Below are positions 1 to 11,386 of a stretch of DNA of 64,000 nucleotides, piece by piece. A model generated the notes under the pieces. It saw only the letters and a program-made list of their open reading frames with translations, was not told the DNA's origin and searched no databases. The translations under genes and the position numbers were made by a program. The stretch's first letter is position 1. The number at the start of each line of letters is the position of its first letter. This DNA comes from Miscanthus floridulus (lineage: Eukaryota; Streptophyta; Magnoliopsida; Poales; Poaceae). The stretch covers positions 12,029,707 to 12,093,706 of the forward strand of contig NC_089581.1 in assembly GCF_019320115.1 (NCBI RefSeq). Direction: 5' to 3'.

Positions 1-2960
1 CTGAGGTAGAGTCAACTATCTGGTCTATGCGCGGCAAAGGAAACAGATCCTTTGGCCATGCTTTGTTGAGATCCATATAGTCAACACACATCCTCCATTT
101 CCCACTCTTCTTTTGTATAAGAATGGGATTGGCTAACCACTCTGGGTGGTACACTTCCTTGATGAATCCGGCAGCCAAAAGCTTTGTGATCTCCTCACCG
201 ATGGTCCTGTGTTTCCCCTCGTCAAAGTGACGATGGCATTGTTTCACTGGCTTGGAGCCTAGGTGGATCTTCAAGGTATGCTCGGCGACTTCCCTCGGAA
301 TGCCTAGCATATCCAAGGGTTTTCACACAAAGATGTCTTTGTTGCCATGGAGGAAGTCGATGAGCACACTTTCCTATTCAGAGGAAAGCATGGTACCAAT
401 GCGCACCGTTTTGCCCTCAGAGCTGTCGGAATCTATGAGGACCTCTTTGGAGCCCTCCGTCGGTTTGAAAGACCCAGTCGACTTCTTGGTGTCGGGCGCT
501 TCTTCGGTGACCTCCTTCTTGATGGCGGCGAGCTCTTCGGAGGTGATGATTGCTGTGGCATGACCACAGCACTCGACCTTGCACTTATAGGCATGCTAGA
601 AGGAGGTGCCAATGGTATTTTTAGCTTAAGGTATGTATAGTTGGGGACGGTCATGAACTTCATGTAGCATGGACGTCCTAGGATGGCGTGGTAGGTTCCG
701 TGGAACCCAACCACTTCAAAGGTGAGGGTCTCAATCCTATAGTTGGATGGACCCCCAAAAGTGATGGGTAGATCGAGCTACCCAAGTGACAAGGCCTGCT
801 TTCCAGGCACAACACCGTGGAAAGGTGCCCCGGTCGGCCAAATGCGCGCTCGGTCGATGCCCATGGCGTCGAGCATCTCGACGTATAGGATGTTGAGGCT
901 GCTACCCCCGTCCATCGGTACCTTGGTGAGGCGCTTTGTACCGATGATCGGGTCAACCACGAGCAGATATCTCCCCGGTTGTGGGACGCTCTCTGGATGG
1001 TCGGTCAGGTCGAAGGTTATGGTGGATTCTGACCACTAGAGGAAGGTGGGTGTGGCCGGTTTGGTCGCATAGACCTCGTGATGTGTGATCTTCTACAGCG
1101 CTTGGAGTCATAGGCCTTCGGTCCTCCAAAGATTATGAGGAAGCCATCCGGTGTTGGAAAGTCAGCGTCCTTCTCCTCGGTGTCATCCACGGTGGGGTCA
1201 GGGTCCTTTTCATGCTCCCCTTTGTTGGAGCCTCTAGACAAGAACCGTCGCATGAGGCTGTAGTTCTTGTATAGATGCTCGACTGGGAAAGCATGGCTTG
1301 GGCATGGCCCCTCAAGTAGTTTTTTGAAATGGTTTAGAGTGCCCTCCGTGGGCTTTCGACCACCTCTTTGGTCAGTGGTGGCCAGGAGCGAGCCCTCGCG
1401 CCGTTGCTTCTTGTTCTTCTTTTTGGCGGGATTATTAGAGGTACCTTCATCAGCGTCCTCGTCTCGCCTCACCTTGCCATTGAGGCAATTGAAGATGGCT
1501 CTGACCGCTTCCTCGCTCGAGGCGTGGCTGGTGGCGATGTCCAAGAGTTCCTTGGTGGTTCATGGTCCTTACATCCTAGCTTGTGAACTAGAGACTCGCA
1601 GGTGGTCCTGAATAGGAAAGCTCCTATAACGTCGGCGTCGATGACGTTAGGGAGCTCGTTGCATTGCCAGGAGAAGCACCGGATGTACCCACAAAGGGTT
1701 TCTCTAGCCTTCTACCGATAGTTCTTGAGGTCCCATGGGTTTCCAGGACGCTTGTGTGGGCCCTAGAAGTTTCCCACGAAGATCTCCTTCAGGTCCATCC
1801 AACTTTGGATTCTATTGGGTGAAAGGTGTTCCAACTAGGTTCTTGCCGAATCGACCAAGAACAATGGAAGGTTGGGGATAATGAAGTCATCATTATCTGC
1901 ACCACCGGCTTGGTAGGCAAGCCGATAGTCTTCGAGCCATAGTCTGGGGTTTGTTTCCCCAGAGTACTTTGGGATATTGGTTGGTGGTTGGTACCCTGGC
2001 GGGAAGGCAGAGTTGAGGATGTGTCGGCCGAAGGCCTGAGGCCCTAGCAGGCCAGGGCTTGGGCTTTGGTCATCGCCGTTGTCATAGCGTCTACCACGAC
2101 GAGGGTGATAGCCGCATCTAGCTCCCTCTCTCAGGTCGTCGTAGGCGTGTCTATAGGCATCGAGGGTGTTGCGCGCGTCACGGTTGTGGCCGAGACGCTG
2201 ACGCACTAGGACCGCGGTGTGCTGCCCACTTCCTTATGGTTCCTAGTGGACCGACGCGTCCCTGACGGGACACTCTAAGGGAGTGCGTTGGCTAGCGTCG
2301 AGCTCATGTAGCTGAGACAATGAGCTTTCGGCCTACTATGCTGCTGCACGCTTGAGCAGTGTGTGAATCTCATGGTGGGCCCGATGATCCTTAGGCGTCG
2401 TGGCTTCTGGAAGGCCATGGAGTAAGGCCGCCATGCACAGCGGTGTTCTAGCTCACCCGGGCAAAGTAAGGGAGGGCTTCATCGTCGGCGATGATCCTCT
2501 GGTTCACATCACGGGCCATGGCGTGGGCGCGCCCACCGTCTCCACGGTGCTCGATCTCCTGATCGAGCTCCACGCATTCCTGCTCGAGCTAGAGTCGCGC
2601 TTCCTCGATCTCTCGGTGTCGGGCTTTCAGCTGCTCCACTGGCTTTTGTGGTGGGACCGCTGTCTCCCTCTCAGCCTCATCGTCGAGGCCATTTGTTGGG
2701 GTAGCCTCCCCCTTGTGGACGCTTTTGACATGCCCCTCGGGGGTACCCGTCATGAAGCATTCACGAGGGGGTGGTGGCTTCCCTTGCTGGAATCAGAGCC
2801 AGAGGGCAACTCTAGCTCTTCTGCTAGGAGGTCATGGAAAGATTCCATGACATGTTCAATCATCCCCACAAACTCGTCGTTCATGGGTGGTGAAACCATG
2901 CGTCGTGCCACAAGGTGACTAACGTTCGCCGCGGTGTTGCGAAGGCCGAACGGAAGCACT
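1..2960 (-). pseudogene. Degenerate gag-pol polyprotein of element E1 (gag, protease, N-terminal RT)
   Basis: Minus-strand reading gives an N-terminal gag piece near 2750-2959 and the gag core near 1835-2206, including a stretch like YSGETNPRLWLEDYRLAY. The gag C-terminus (1017-1544) is rich in Lys and Arg. The protease at about 778-960 shows MDGGSSLNILY, close to the usual D-G-G-S active-site pattern of this group. The conserved YHAILGRPCY segment lies near 650-710, and RT motifs of the CVDY-DLN type at about 1-130. The pieces lie in different frames with stops between them, so this copy cannot make one polyprotein. Gag would form the particle and protease would cut the polyprotein. Family assignment is firm; exact borders are approximate. 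Confidence 0.88.
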
Positions 2961-3286
2961 ATTGGGGCGCTTCATGTGGGGTGTTCTAGAGAGAGGGGTT
3001 CACCTCCGGTGAGCCATGCCATGTCGGTGGTGTCAGAGAAGATGAAGTGGCACGGGTCCTCCCTAGACGATTGGGGTCCTAGGAAGACGCCGAGCCGGCG
3101 CTCAAGCCTCCTGTAGTTGAGGCCGATGGAGGAGAGAGGTTGGATGGCGGCGTGAGCCAATGCCAACTCTCCTCCCACCGTAACGATGAAGTCTAGGTCA
3201 CCGAAGCGCACGTGTGTGCTTGGGACTCAGCTGATTCCGTGGCTAGCCATTCATGGCCTGATGTTAATGTCGGAATGCGCAAAGGT

Positions 3287-3305
3287 CCCCTACCTGGTGC
3301 GCCAA
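3287..3305 (-). promoter_or_regulatory. Primer-binding site of E1
   Basis: Directly inside the LTR the minus strand reads TTGGCGCACCAGGTAGGGG. This is nearly the same as the site in element C and is the expected place for tRNA-primed minus-strand synthesis. I do not assign the tRNA. Confidence 0.75.
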
Positions 3306-3306
3306 C

Positions 3307-5234
3307 TGTCGGTGTTTCGAGTAAACATCAATGAGTAAATTTGTATTATTGCACGTCTGGCCTGGATGGTGTGCTAAAAAGACACAAGGTTTATACTGGT
3401 TCGAGTAGAATATCCCTACGTCCAGTTCATGGCTGCTGCTCGTGTTATTAGCACCAAAAAGTTCGTAGTAGGGGTTACAAACGGGCGAGAGAGGAAAAGA
3501 TCCCAAGTCTCTGATGGAAAGGTCGAATGGGTACTAAGAGCTTGGTTGCTGCTCAACTCTGTGTGATGTGATGCGTGGTGTGTTCAATCGATCTCTCCCC
3601 TAATGGGGTGCCCTGTCTTCCCTTTTATAGACCAAGGGGAAGCAAGGATTACAGATAGGAGAAAGAAGAAAACCAGAGGCCAGGGAGGTCCTTCAAAGAT
3701 GCCGGGTCTTTCTTTTCCTCTAAGAGAGCCCTGCTGACACGACAGACTGTGCCAGGGCTAGCTCCATGCTGGGTGCATGCCCGCTGATGATGCCATGTTC
3801 AGGCTTTGTTAGCAAGTGGTCACGTCCCATCCCGCCCCGGCGGGCGGCGCGATGGACCAAGGTGCTGAACCATGACCCTATGGGGAGCAGACGGCACAGT
3901 GACCGCATGTCCATTACTGTAGATAATGCGAGTTTCATCCTAGACCATAGCGGTTGTCGTATGCTTTCGTCAGAATCCGCGCCCGAGGGCAAATGGCGGC
4001 GCCCACAACACTGTAAGACAAATGTCGGTGCCTACAATACTGTTCGGGCTCTGACATGCCTGGAAGGGCTTAAAGCGCACGTCCTGTCATATCCTGATGG
4101 TACTTTCCTATAGGCGTGCAGGGTATGGTCCGCGGTATTACAGTTGACTTGAGTGCCATGCTTTATCCGCGCGTGTAGTTATGAAGGAGCAGTGCGCAGA
4201 CGTCGAGCAAGGCGGAGCCAGCCCCTTGACATCGGGTGAGGCAGAGTCACCCCCCGGACATCGGGCAAGGTGGAGCCAGCCTCCGAACGTCGGGCGAGGC
4301 GAAGCCAGCCCTCGGACGTCGGGTAAGGCGGAGCCAACCTCCGATCGTCGGGTGAGACAGAGTCTGCCCTTAGACATCGGGTGAGGCGGAGCCAACCCCC
4401 AGACGTCAGGCGTGGTGGAGCCAACCTTCGAACATCAGGCGAGGCGGAGCCAACCCTCGAGGGTTGGGCAAGACGGAGTTTGCCCTCAGACGTCGGGCGA
4501 GGCGGAGCCGGCCCTCGGGGGTCGGGCGAGACGAAGTCTGCCCTTAGATGTCGGGCGAGGCAAAGCTAGCCTCCGAACGACGGGCGAGGCAGAGTCTGCC
4601 CTTAGACGTCGGGCAAGGCAGAGCCAGCCCTCGGGGGTCGAGCGAGACGGAGTCTACCCTCAGACATCAGGCGAGGCAGAGCCGGCCCTCGAGGGTCGGG
4701 CGAGATGGAGTCTACCCTCAGGCATCAGGCGAGGCGGAGCCAGCCTCCGAACATTGGGCGAGGCGGAGTCTGCCCTCAGACATCGGGCGAGATAGAGCTA
4801 GCCCTCGAGGGTCAGGCGAGACGGAGTCTGCCCTTAGACGTCGGGCGAGGCAAAGCTGACCCTCGGGGGTCGAGCAAGACGGAGTCTACCCTTAGACGTC
4901 GGGTGAGGCGAAGCCTGCTCTCGGGGGTCGAGCGAGACGGAGTCTGCCCTCAGACATCGGGCGAGGCGGAGCCTGCCCTCGGGGGTCGGGCGAGACGGAG
5001 TCTGCCCTCAGACGTCGGGCGAGGCGGAGCCTGCCCTCGTGGGTCGGGCAAGACGGAGTCTGCCCTCAGACGTCGGGCGAAGAGGAGCCAGCTCGAGGCA
5101 GGGCCCATGGTCTCGGTCGATGGACGAGGAGTGACCCGGCGAGCGGTGTAGTCGCGCTCTCAATCGCGCAGATGAATCAATGTTGATGGTCATTAGCTCC
5201 TCCTTTTCGGATACCCTACTATTGGTCCCCGATA
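3307..5234 (-). repeat. 5' LTR of element E1 (about 1.93 kb)
   Basis: On the plus strand the LTR starts with tgtcggtg at 3307, next to the primer-binding site, and ends at ccccgata (5234), where the last base pair has probably mutated from CA to TA. A minus-strand TATA box (ctataaaagg, 3621-3630) lies upstream of a region shared with the LTRs of element C (aggtttatactggttc near 3388). The half away from the internal region is mostly a GC-rich tandem array. The outer end is inferred from the mutated terminal inverted bases, so it may be off by a few bases. Confidence 0.82.
4196..5085. repeat. 29/58-bp GC-rich tandem array inside the E1 LTR
   Basis: About 30 degenerate copies of a 29-bp unit alternate between two types, one containing gaggcggagccagcc and one containing gagacggagtctgccc, giving a 58-bp higher-order period. 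The array produces long open frames on both strands because the repeat keeps stops out; these are not genes. The units are rich in CG dinucleotides, many changed to TG or CA. Confidence 0.9.
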
Positions 5235-5401
5235 AAATGTGAACAAATTTTAATGTAAATCTAGTGACAACATAGCATATGAGATCCCATGCGAAAGCCA
5301 AGTTTAATAGTTATGTTGTAGTAGTATTTTCTATACTTTTGTAATCGGGGCCATATTTAGGCCATCCGGTCTCCTTGAATGCTCAATTTTTTTAACCTTA
5401 T

Positions 5402-5812
5402 GGTCACCAATAAGCTCCTTATTGTGTGAAATCCTGCCTAGTCCTTTAGTTCCCACTGAATAATACCCCACAATATGTCCTCTGTGAACTAATGCCTTGC
5501 TTAGCAGCGAGAATCGACTCGGCGTCACCATAGGAGACAGAGAGATCACATTAGGCGAATTCACCTATATAGAGAAAACAACTTTACTAATCACTACTTG
5601 TGCTCACCAATAAGCTCTTCATTGCGTGAGACCATCAGCTTGTTCGTTTGTTAGTTTTAGCCAGGGCTTATCAATCAGCCAACAATGTTTTTCTCTCACA
5701 ACAAACCAGCACCAGCTGGACATATCAACCCAGAAACCAACCAGCGAACAGGCCGCATGCCTAGATCTTTAGTTTCCACCGAGTAATACCCCACAACATG
5801 TCCCCGATGAAC
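5402..5812. repeat. Direct duplication, with a MITE in the second copy
   Basis: The segment 5402-5489 (caccaataagctc ... ataccccacaa) recurs at 5602-5812 with about 85-90 percent similarity over the shared parts. In the second copy about 120 bp of MITE sequence interrupts the match between the gtgag and gcctag blocks. The rest of 5235-6135 is AT-rich and shows no gene. Confidence 0.72.
5636..5756. mobile_element. MITE with CTTGTTCG/CGAACAGG-type ends
   Basis: The ends cagcttgttcg and cgaacaggcc are imperfect inverted repeats, and the inside has the tttctctcac and aaccagc motifs. It is the same family as the copy at 11895-12010. The first copy of the surrounding duplication lacks it. Exact borders and target duplication are unclear. 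Confidence 0.68.
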
Positions 5813-6135
5813 ATACCTCAATTTTTGACACTCGGCCTCACCTATTTGTCTAGAACAGTAGAGATGTCAAAAATAAAGTCGCTCAAAAACCTTGCAAAAT
5901 AGGCCTAAACCAGCTAGGCAGCTATGGTGATGTTGGTTCACCAGAGATCCTCCGAGCCTCGATCTAAATAGCAAGTCTCGTTTCGAGATTGGCTCTCTAC
6001 TCCTGTGCGCACTCCGGTAACTTCTCTTAACATGTCTATTTTTAAATGGTTATGTAATAATTTGAACATCTACAAATTTAGCGAATATGTTTCAAACCGC
6101 TATTTTTTTACAAAGGCTGCTAGGTACAATCCAAA

Positions 6136-6849
6136 GGATAAAGTATATTTTTCAACCTCCAACTTACAACATAGCCTGATTTTCAATCTTTTACTATGAA
6201 ATCGGGTAATACAGATCATCCAACTATCGAAACTGACAAATTTAGTCCTCTGGTTGGCTTTCAAAAGTGGTTACTATTCTACATTATAACAAAAATCTGG
6301 TTTGATTTCTACAAATTTATAATTAATTTATTTTAAATCATAAAAATAAACTAGTTTCATTTTTTTTCTAAAAATATCATCTATCTGTTGGTGCTAAATT
6401 TAGAGTTATTTATATCTTACTTGTTTTAGATAAATAATACATATGAGAAATAAAGCAATAAGTACATAAATAAACTAATTCTAAATACCTATATATTTTT
6501 CTAATTTAAATTAAATAAATTATGAATTGCTACTTGTTTTAAAATAAATCAATTCTATACGTATATATTTTCCTGATTTTAAATAAAGCAATAAAGCAAC
6601 AAGTAGAGAACATTTTTTTTTAAAAAATGGTACTAGTATCATATTTTGCTGATTTAAAATAAATTATTTATGAATTTTTAGATGGTAAAACAGATTTTTA
6701 CTATTTTTACAAAGTAGAAAAGAACCTTTAAAAGCAACACGAGGACCAAATTTGTTCGATTTTGATAATTAGAGGGTTACACGTTTCATAATTTAAGTTG
6801 AATATTAGACTACTGCATAAGTTTGAGGGTGAAAAATGCACTTTACCCT
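6136..6849. mobile_element. Foldback element with about 140-bp terminal inverted repeats and an 8-bp TSD
   Basis: The left arm, starting ggataaagtatatttttca, matches the reverse complement of the right arm (agggtaaagtgcatttttca) for about 140 bp at roughly 75-80 percent identity. The 8-bp sequence AATCCAAA flanks both ends (6128-6135 and 6850-6857). Long inverted repeats and an 8-9-bp duplication suggest a non-autonomous Mutator-like or hAT element. There is no transposase frame; the middle is AT-rich and noncoding. Confidence 0.83.
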
Positions 6850-6857
6850 AATCCAAA

Positions 6858-7840
6858 TTGTATGAAGGCATCAGTTCTGCCTTAACCAGACAGATTCTAA
6901 ATTCCATCAATTTGTAAATAAACTAAACAAAATTGAATAACTGCATCGTATGATAGCTCAATTCAATAAAATCGAAACATTTTATCTGTGTGATTGAATC
7001 AGTTTCTTGCTGGCAAAACCACTTGGGCTTGGTGCGCGCCGCCACTCCGCCAGGATGGAATCTATCTGTTGCAATGTCGCTAGTTTTGCTCTGTGTTTCT
7101 TTGGCTGAGTAATCAGAGAGGGGGAACGGATGTGCGTGCCATTTGTTTCGTCAGGTACACGGCCGGCGACGGCGAGTCAGTGAGCGAGTACGACTGGCCA
7201 CCAACAACAGCGTGGATGAGTGATCTCTGGACGCTTCTGTTCGATCGACACTATCCGCTGGCTGAAGACCATCTTGGCGTGCAATAGCTGAGAATTTGCA
7301 TTGCCCAGAGCTGAAATATTTTGTCCCAGCTCTACGCCTCTCTACCACAGCCAGTCAGCCACAGCACGCAATAGCTACGCGCCCGGTCGTAGAGCCCGGA
7401 GCTCGAGCTGTGGACGGATCGGAAGGTCCGGCGCAGCCGCGCAGGCACCTTGTCGTCACGGGTGGGCGGGCGCGCGCACGGCGCACGTGCTTGTCCGCTC
7501 CTCTCCCCGTCCACGACGACAGCTGCAGTCTGCTGGTCCTCCCCTGCGCCAACTAATTAATAAGTACTCCGTACACCACAAACCACTTAACCACATCGCC
7601 CGCCGCCCGTCGCCGTCGCGCTACAGTCCGATCGGCCCGCGCGCGCCCACGGAGACGGAGCTAGGCGAAGCGAAGCGCCGGAAAAACGCGCGCCACCCGT
7701 GCCCCCGGGCGCTACGCATCGTACACACACGAGCGCGCGAACTGGTGCTGGCTGGCCAGGGTTGCGTACGTGTGGTCCTCTTTTCTTATCTCTTCCGGCG
7801 GGCTCCCGCCTTTCCCACTCACCATACAAAACCAACCATC
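6858..7840. other. Intergenic upstream region of the methyltransferase gene
   Basis: AT-rich to about 7010, then increasingly GC-rich. Open frames on both strands at 7093-7858 overlap each other, lack recognisable domains and look like GC-driven shadows. This stretch probably holds the promoter, but I cannot point to a convincing core element. Confidence 0.5.
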
Positions 7841-8011
7841 ATGTACAGCAACAGCTAGCCATGTCTTTTGGAGATCACACACTCACGACACTGCCGCTGG
7901 TACGGTAGAATATGGTGAACTTGCTAGTAGCTTTTGCTTGCCGGCCCGAGCACTTCATTGGCTACCTAGCATAGCAAGCATATATAGCTAGCGCTGCTGC
8001 TGCTGGCCACC
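7841..8011 (+). promoter_or_regulatory. Leader or promoter with three short upstream ORFs and a TATA-like box
   Basis: Three short ATG-to-stop frames lie before the main ATG: 7841-7858 (5 codons), 7861-7908 (15 codons) and 7912-7974 (20 codons). A TATA-like catatatagc follows at about 7979-7988. If transcription starts from that box the leader is only some 25 bases and the uORFs are not transcribed. If it starts upstream of 7841 they would precede the main frame. The sequence alone does not decide. Confidence 0.45.
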
Positions 8012-9974
8012 ATGTCGTCGAAGCAGGAGAAAGAGGAAGAGGTGGAGCTGCCGTGCATGAATGGCGACGTGGGGAGGGACGACGACAACGGCGGAGTCGA
8101 AGAAGAAGGAGGAGGAGAAGGCGAGGGCGAGTTCGCGGTGGCGATGGCGCAGCTGGCGCCGGAGGGCGTGCGGGCGCTGCACGCGCGGGTGGAGGCGGAG
8201 TGGGGGCCCGTGCTACAGAGCGCGTGCCAGACGGCGGCGGTGCGGGCGCTGTGGGGCCGCGCCGTGCGCGACCCGGCGGCGGGGGTGCTGGCCGGGGAGC
8301 GCTACCTCAGGGGCCTGCACGACAAGATGCGGCGCGACGAGCGCGCCGGCGCCAGGGAGGTGCACGGCGTCATGATCGCCGTCAGGACGCTCTGGTTCGA
8401 CGCCCGCATCGAGGCCGCCGTCGCCGCGCTCGGCGGCGACCCGCAGGTCGTGATCCTCGGCGCAGGTTAGTATACGCACAACACTACCCTCTGCCCTGCG
8501 CCCCTGCATGATGCCGTGGTGCTCGTCAAAATTATTGGCTATTGCATTTGCATGCTGCGCAGCGCCGTTCTTTGCATGCATGCATGCCTTGCATGATCAA
8601 CGCATCAAAGCATGTACAAACACCCGCGCATGATACTCGACGCATTCTTCTTCTTTTTTGTGAGCTTACGCAATAGATCGATACACATGGATGATGAATG
8701 AATGAAGAGCACTGAAATATCAAAATGACAACACGATCCGTTAATTGTTTCACGAATCACGAGTGTGTGAGATTTTGTTTTGACAGCCTGACTAAAATCA
8801 CATCAGGGAGTTTTTCTTCGAAACATACTATAGATGTAGACGCTCACAAAAACAGTCATCCTAAGAGTACACAGCCATTGACATTGATGACGTCACCGCA
8901 GCCACCTCAGTATTGAGGACCACATATTACCTCACACTGAACACGCCTACACCTAGTTAGCCACAAAAAATATATCTGCAAGCAGGAGACTAATTCATGG
9001 CAGCATATTCTCCGTTTGTAAATAACTTGGCTGGTCATCATCCACGCTGTCCATTTTATCTGTGGCGCCAAACTTAAGCGCCCATTGTTGGACACGAAAA
9101 AAAGGATTGTGTATACACACGAGGCGATTGTATGAGATGGAAAAGGAAACAAAAGGAAGCAATTGTGGATCGGAATGAAGACACCTGGCCACATTACAGC
9201 AAGAAGAAAGCTATCCTGGCGCTGCCCATTTTGATGGAAGCATGTCCAGTAATGGGACAGCTGCACATCAACATTCTTTCAAAAAAAAAAAGAAGAGCAC
9301 ATCAACATCACGCACTGATATTTATGTCCTTGATGATACTGGTGTCTTCTGTTAGATCCCTTCAGCCGGCCTAATCAGTTGGCAGTTAGCAAGATGCGGA
9401 CCAGGAAACTTTTGCCCTGTATCCTACAAGAAAAACTTTTGGCTTGCAGCTAAGGGTGCCAACACTATACATAACAGCAACAGACTAATTTCACCTTCAT
9501 ATAGAGTAATGGTAACCCAAAAGCAAACTTTGGATGCATTTGAACAATTGTGAGCATGGCAAAACGTTGGATTTGATAATGCTGGTGAGAGAGTGTCAGA
9601 TCCTATAACCTGTGGTGTCTTCTCTGCAATTGAATGAAACAGGTAGAACAAGGCATGCACTCACTTTGCATAACAAAATAACTGAGATGCAGAAATTGAT
9701 TCTGGTTCTTTGAAAACAAAGAAATACTTTCTTGGATTCTCAATTGGATATAATGCCCTCAGTCCCTCACCTAAACCTCAAGTTCAACAATTCTGGTAAA
9801 TCATACATTACAACTTCTAATCTAATGTTTTGAAACAAATGTGCAAAGCTGGAGCAAGAATGCCACATTTTGTGGTACATGAAGCAAGCTTAGTTAAAAT
9901 CTGTTTTACAAAAAGGCATCTTCATTTGCAGATAAGTTTACCTAGAATAAGGCTCCTTCTGACAACCAAACAAT

Positions 9975-10040
<66 letters not shown>

Positions 10041-10695
10041 AGGGATGGATGCAAGAGCCTATCGTCTGAGCTGCCTAAAGGAATGCACGGTATTTGAACT
10101 TGATTTCCCGGAGCTCCTAGAAATGAAATCTGATCTTCTGCACGAAGCAATGAGTTCTGCAAATCACCAGAAACTCACCGTGATGGCAAAATCATTGATT
10201 AGGGTTCCTGCCAACATACAAGATGGAGACTGGATAACAAAGCTGCAGAGCTGTGGGTATGTTCCTGAAAGGAACACCATATGGGTGCTTGAAGGCATCA
10301 TCTATTACCTTCACCATGCAGATGCAATGCAAGTCCTCGAAAACATTGCAGCTAGCCGCTCCTCAGCCAGCACAGTGCTCCTGGCTGATTTCATGAACAA
10401 GAACGCGACATTGCTCTCTCCAACGATGTACCATTTCTACCATGACAGCCCTGACCTCCTGCTGCCTTCTATTGGGTTCTCCCAGGTAACACTGTCACAA
10501 ATTGGAGATCCGGAAGCACATTTTGGGTTGCTAAGTCACCCAGAGAACCTATTTGATAAACTGAGGAGACTGCCTAGATCAATGGAAAAAAATCCGGAGG
10601 ACGGGACGCCATGCTGCAGACTGTATTTTGTGGAAGCCTATGCCTCACCAGATGACCAGATCATGTGTCCACTGGATCATTACTTGGAAAGTTGA
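8012..10695 (+). CDS. S-adenosylmethionine-dependent methyltransferase, leucine carboxyl methyltransferase-like; join 8012-8465, 10043-10695
   Basis: Two exons encode 368 residues. The start sits in a good plant context (ccaccatgtcg). Exon 1 has an acidic, low-complexity N-terminus (residues 1-40) and ends in codon 152, with donor ag|gttagt; exon 2 follows tttcag. The junction completes motif I, ILGAGMDARAYRL (about 148-160), the SAM-binding loop of the LCM/Omt-type family. FELDFPE (169-175) supplies the acidic residue expected to contact SAM ribose, and WVLEGIIYYL lies further on. Proteins of this family methylate carboxyl groups or small molecules; the true PP2A methyltransferase is one member, and this one looks closer to the bacterial-type putative SAM methyltransferases. 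Exon 1 is very GC-rich and exon 2 is not, a known grass 5'-3' gradient. The 1577-bp intron ends in a (CT)31 run. The substrate is unknown. Confidence 0.9.
9976..10037 (+). repeat. (CT)31 microsatellite forming the polypyrimidine tract of the methyltransferase intron
   Basis: An uninterrupted CT run of 62 bases ends five bases before the exon, in front of tttcag. A branch-point-like ctgac lies at 9959-9963, just upstream, so its A is about 80 bases from the acceptor, farther than usual. Open frames reading Leu-Ser or Arg-Glu repeats here are artefacts. Confidence 0.95.
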
Positions 10696-11386
10696 ATTAC
10701 CTCTTTCTTTTCATCTGATGGTGTGCATAATTCATTAGCATTCAAACCCTGATATGATTTTTGTACAATATTTTTTATCTGAGATAATACATCAAATCTT
10801 GTCATGAAAAATATATTATTAAGGTTTTGCCTACCCTACACACATTTATTTCAACTTCAAGAAATTACATTTTATCCCAAACCATCAATGCATACTTATT
10901 GACATATAACTAAATTATGGCACATAAAGATCAAAAGGAAAGAAAATACTCATTAAATTTTAGTCCCGTGTAATTTAATGGATAGCAGGATTTACAGAAA
11001 CTAGAAGCCTAAGGTATACATAGATAAGTAGTACAGATTTTATAATGTTCATAAACAAGATGATAAGCTGTGGAGAACAACAGAGAGAACCCTGAAAATG
11101 GTAGCTGAAAACAAAATTTGGTATAGGGCCTGCTTGGACAGCTACCACGCTTTGAACAAATATCCTTATAAGTTATGGTAATTTAATTCTAGTTTGTCTT
11201 TACAGGCAAGCATTCTTGTACCATAAATATCATATATCAGATCAAATGAACAAAGTATTTGTTCAACAGAAGTCCCTAATGAGCAAACGCAAATGAAACT
11301 TTACCTCAAAGATAGAAGGAAAATAAAAACAATAGGTCATTTTAAAAATCCTTGAAAAAATGTGATCCGACCTGGCAAAAAAAGGT
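10696..11386. other. Convergent intergenic region between the two genes
   Basis: 691 AT-rich bases separate the stop of the methyltransferase from the stop of the opposite-strand gene. It should contain both 3' UTRs. I see no further gene and no clear single poly(A) signal for either. Confidence 0.6.

Larger units (their letters stand above)
1..5234 (-). mobile_element. Ty3/gypsy LTR retrotransposon E1, 5' part, truncated by the window edge
   Basis: Reading on the minus strand, an LTR (5234 to 3307) is followed by a primer-binding site, a gag region, an aspartic protease and the start of reverse transcriptase, which runs off the left edge. The gag-PR-RT order with a DGGSSLNILY protease motif is that of the Ty3/gypsy Tat-like group in grasses. 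The 3' LTR, integrase and any antisense extra ORF would lie outside the window. The right flank begins aaatg, so the target duplication cannot be checked here. Confidence 0.93.

Noticed and set aside
4196..5085. CRISPR-like regular repeats
   Set aside because: Units are contiguous with no unique spacers and lie inside an LTR of a plant retrotransposon.
4179..5301. Overlapping open frames on both strands in the LTR array
   Set aside because: They follow the 29/58-bp repeat, exist in several frames and have no domain.
7296..7858. 185- and 86-residue open frames upstream of the methyltransferase
   Set aside because: GC-driven frames overlapping on both strands, without a domain or good start context.
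8053..8581. Arg-rich and other frames over methyltransferase exon 1
   Set aside because: Shadows of the true frame, whose exon junction completes the SAM motif.
9830..10162. Ser-Leu and Arg-Glu repeat frames
   Set aside because: Produced by the (CT)31 microsatellite in the intron.
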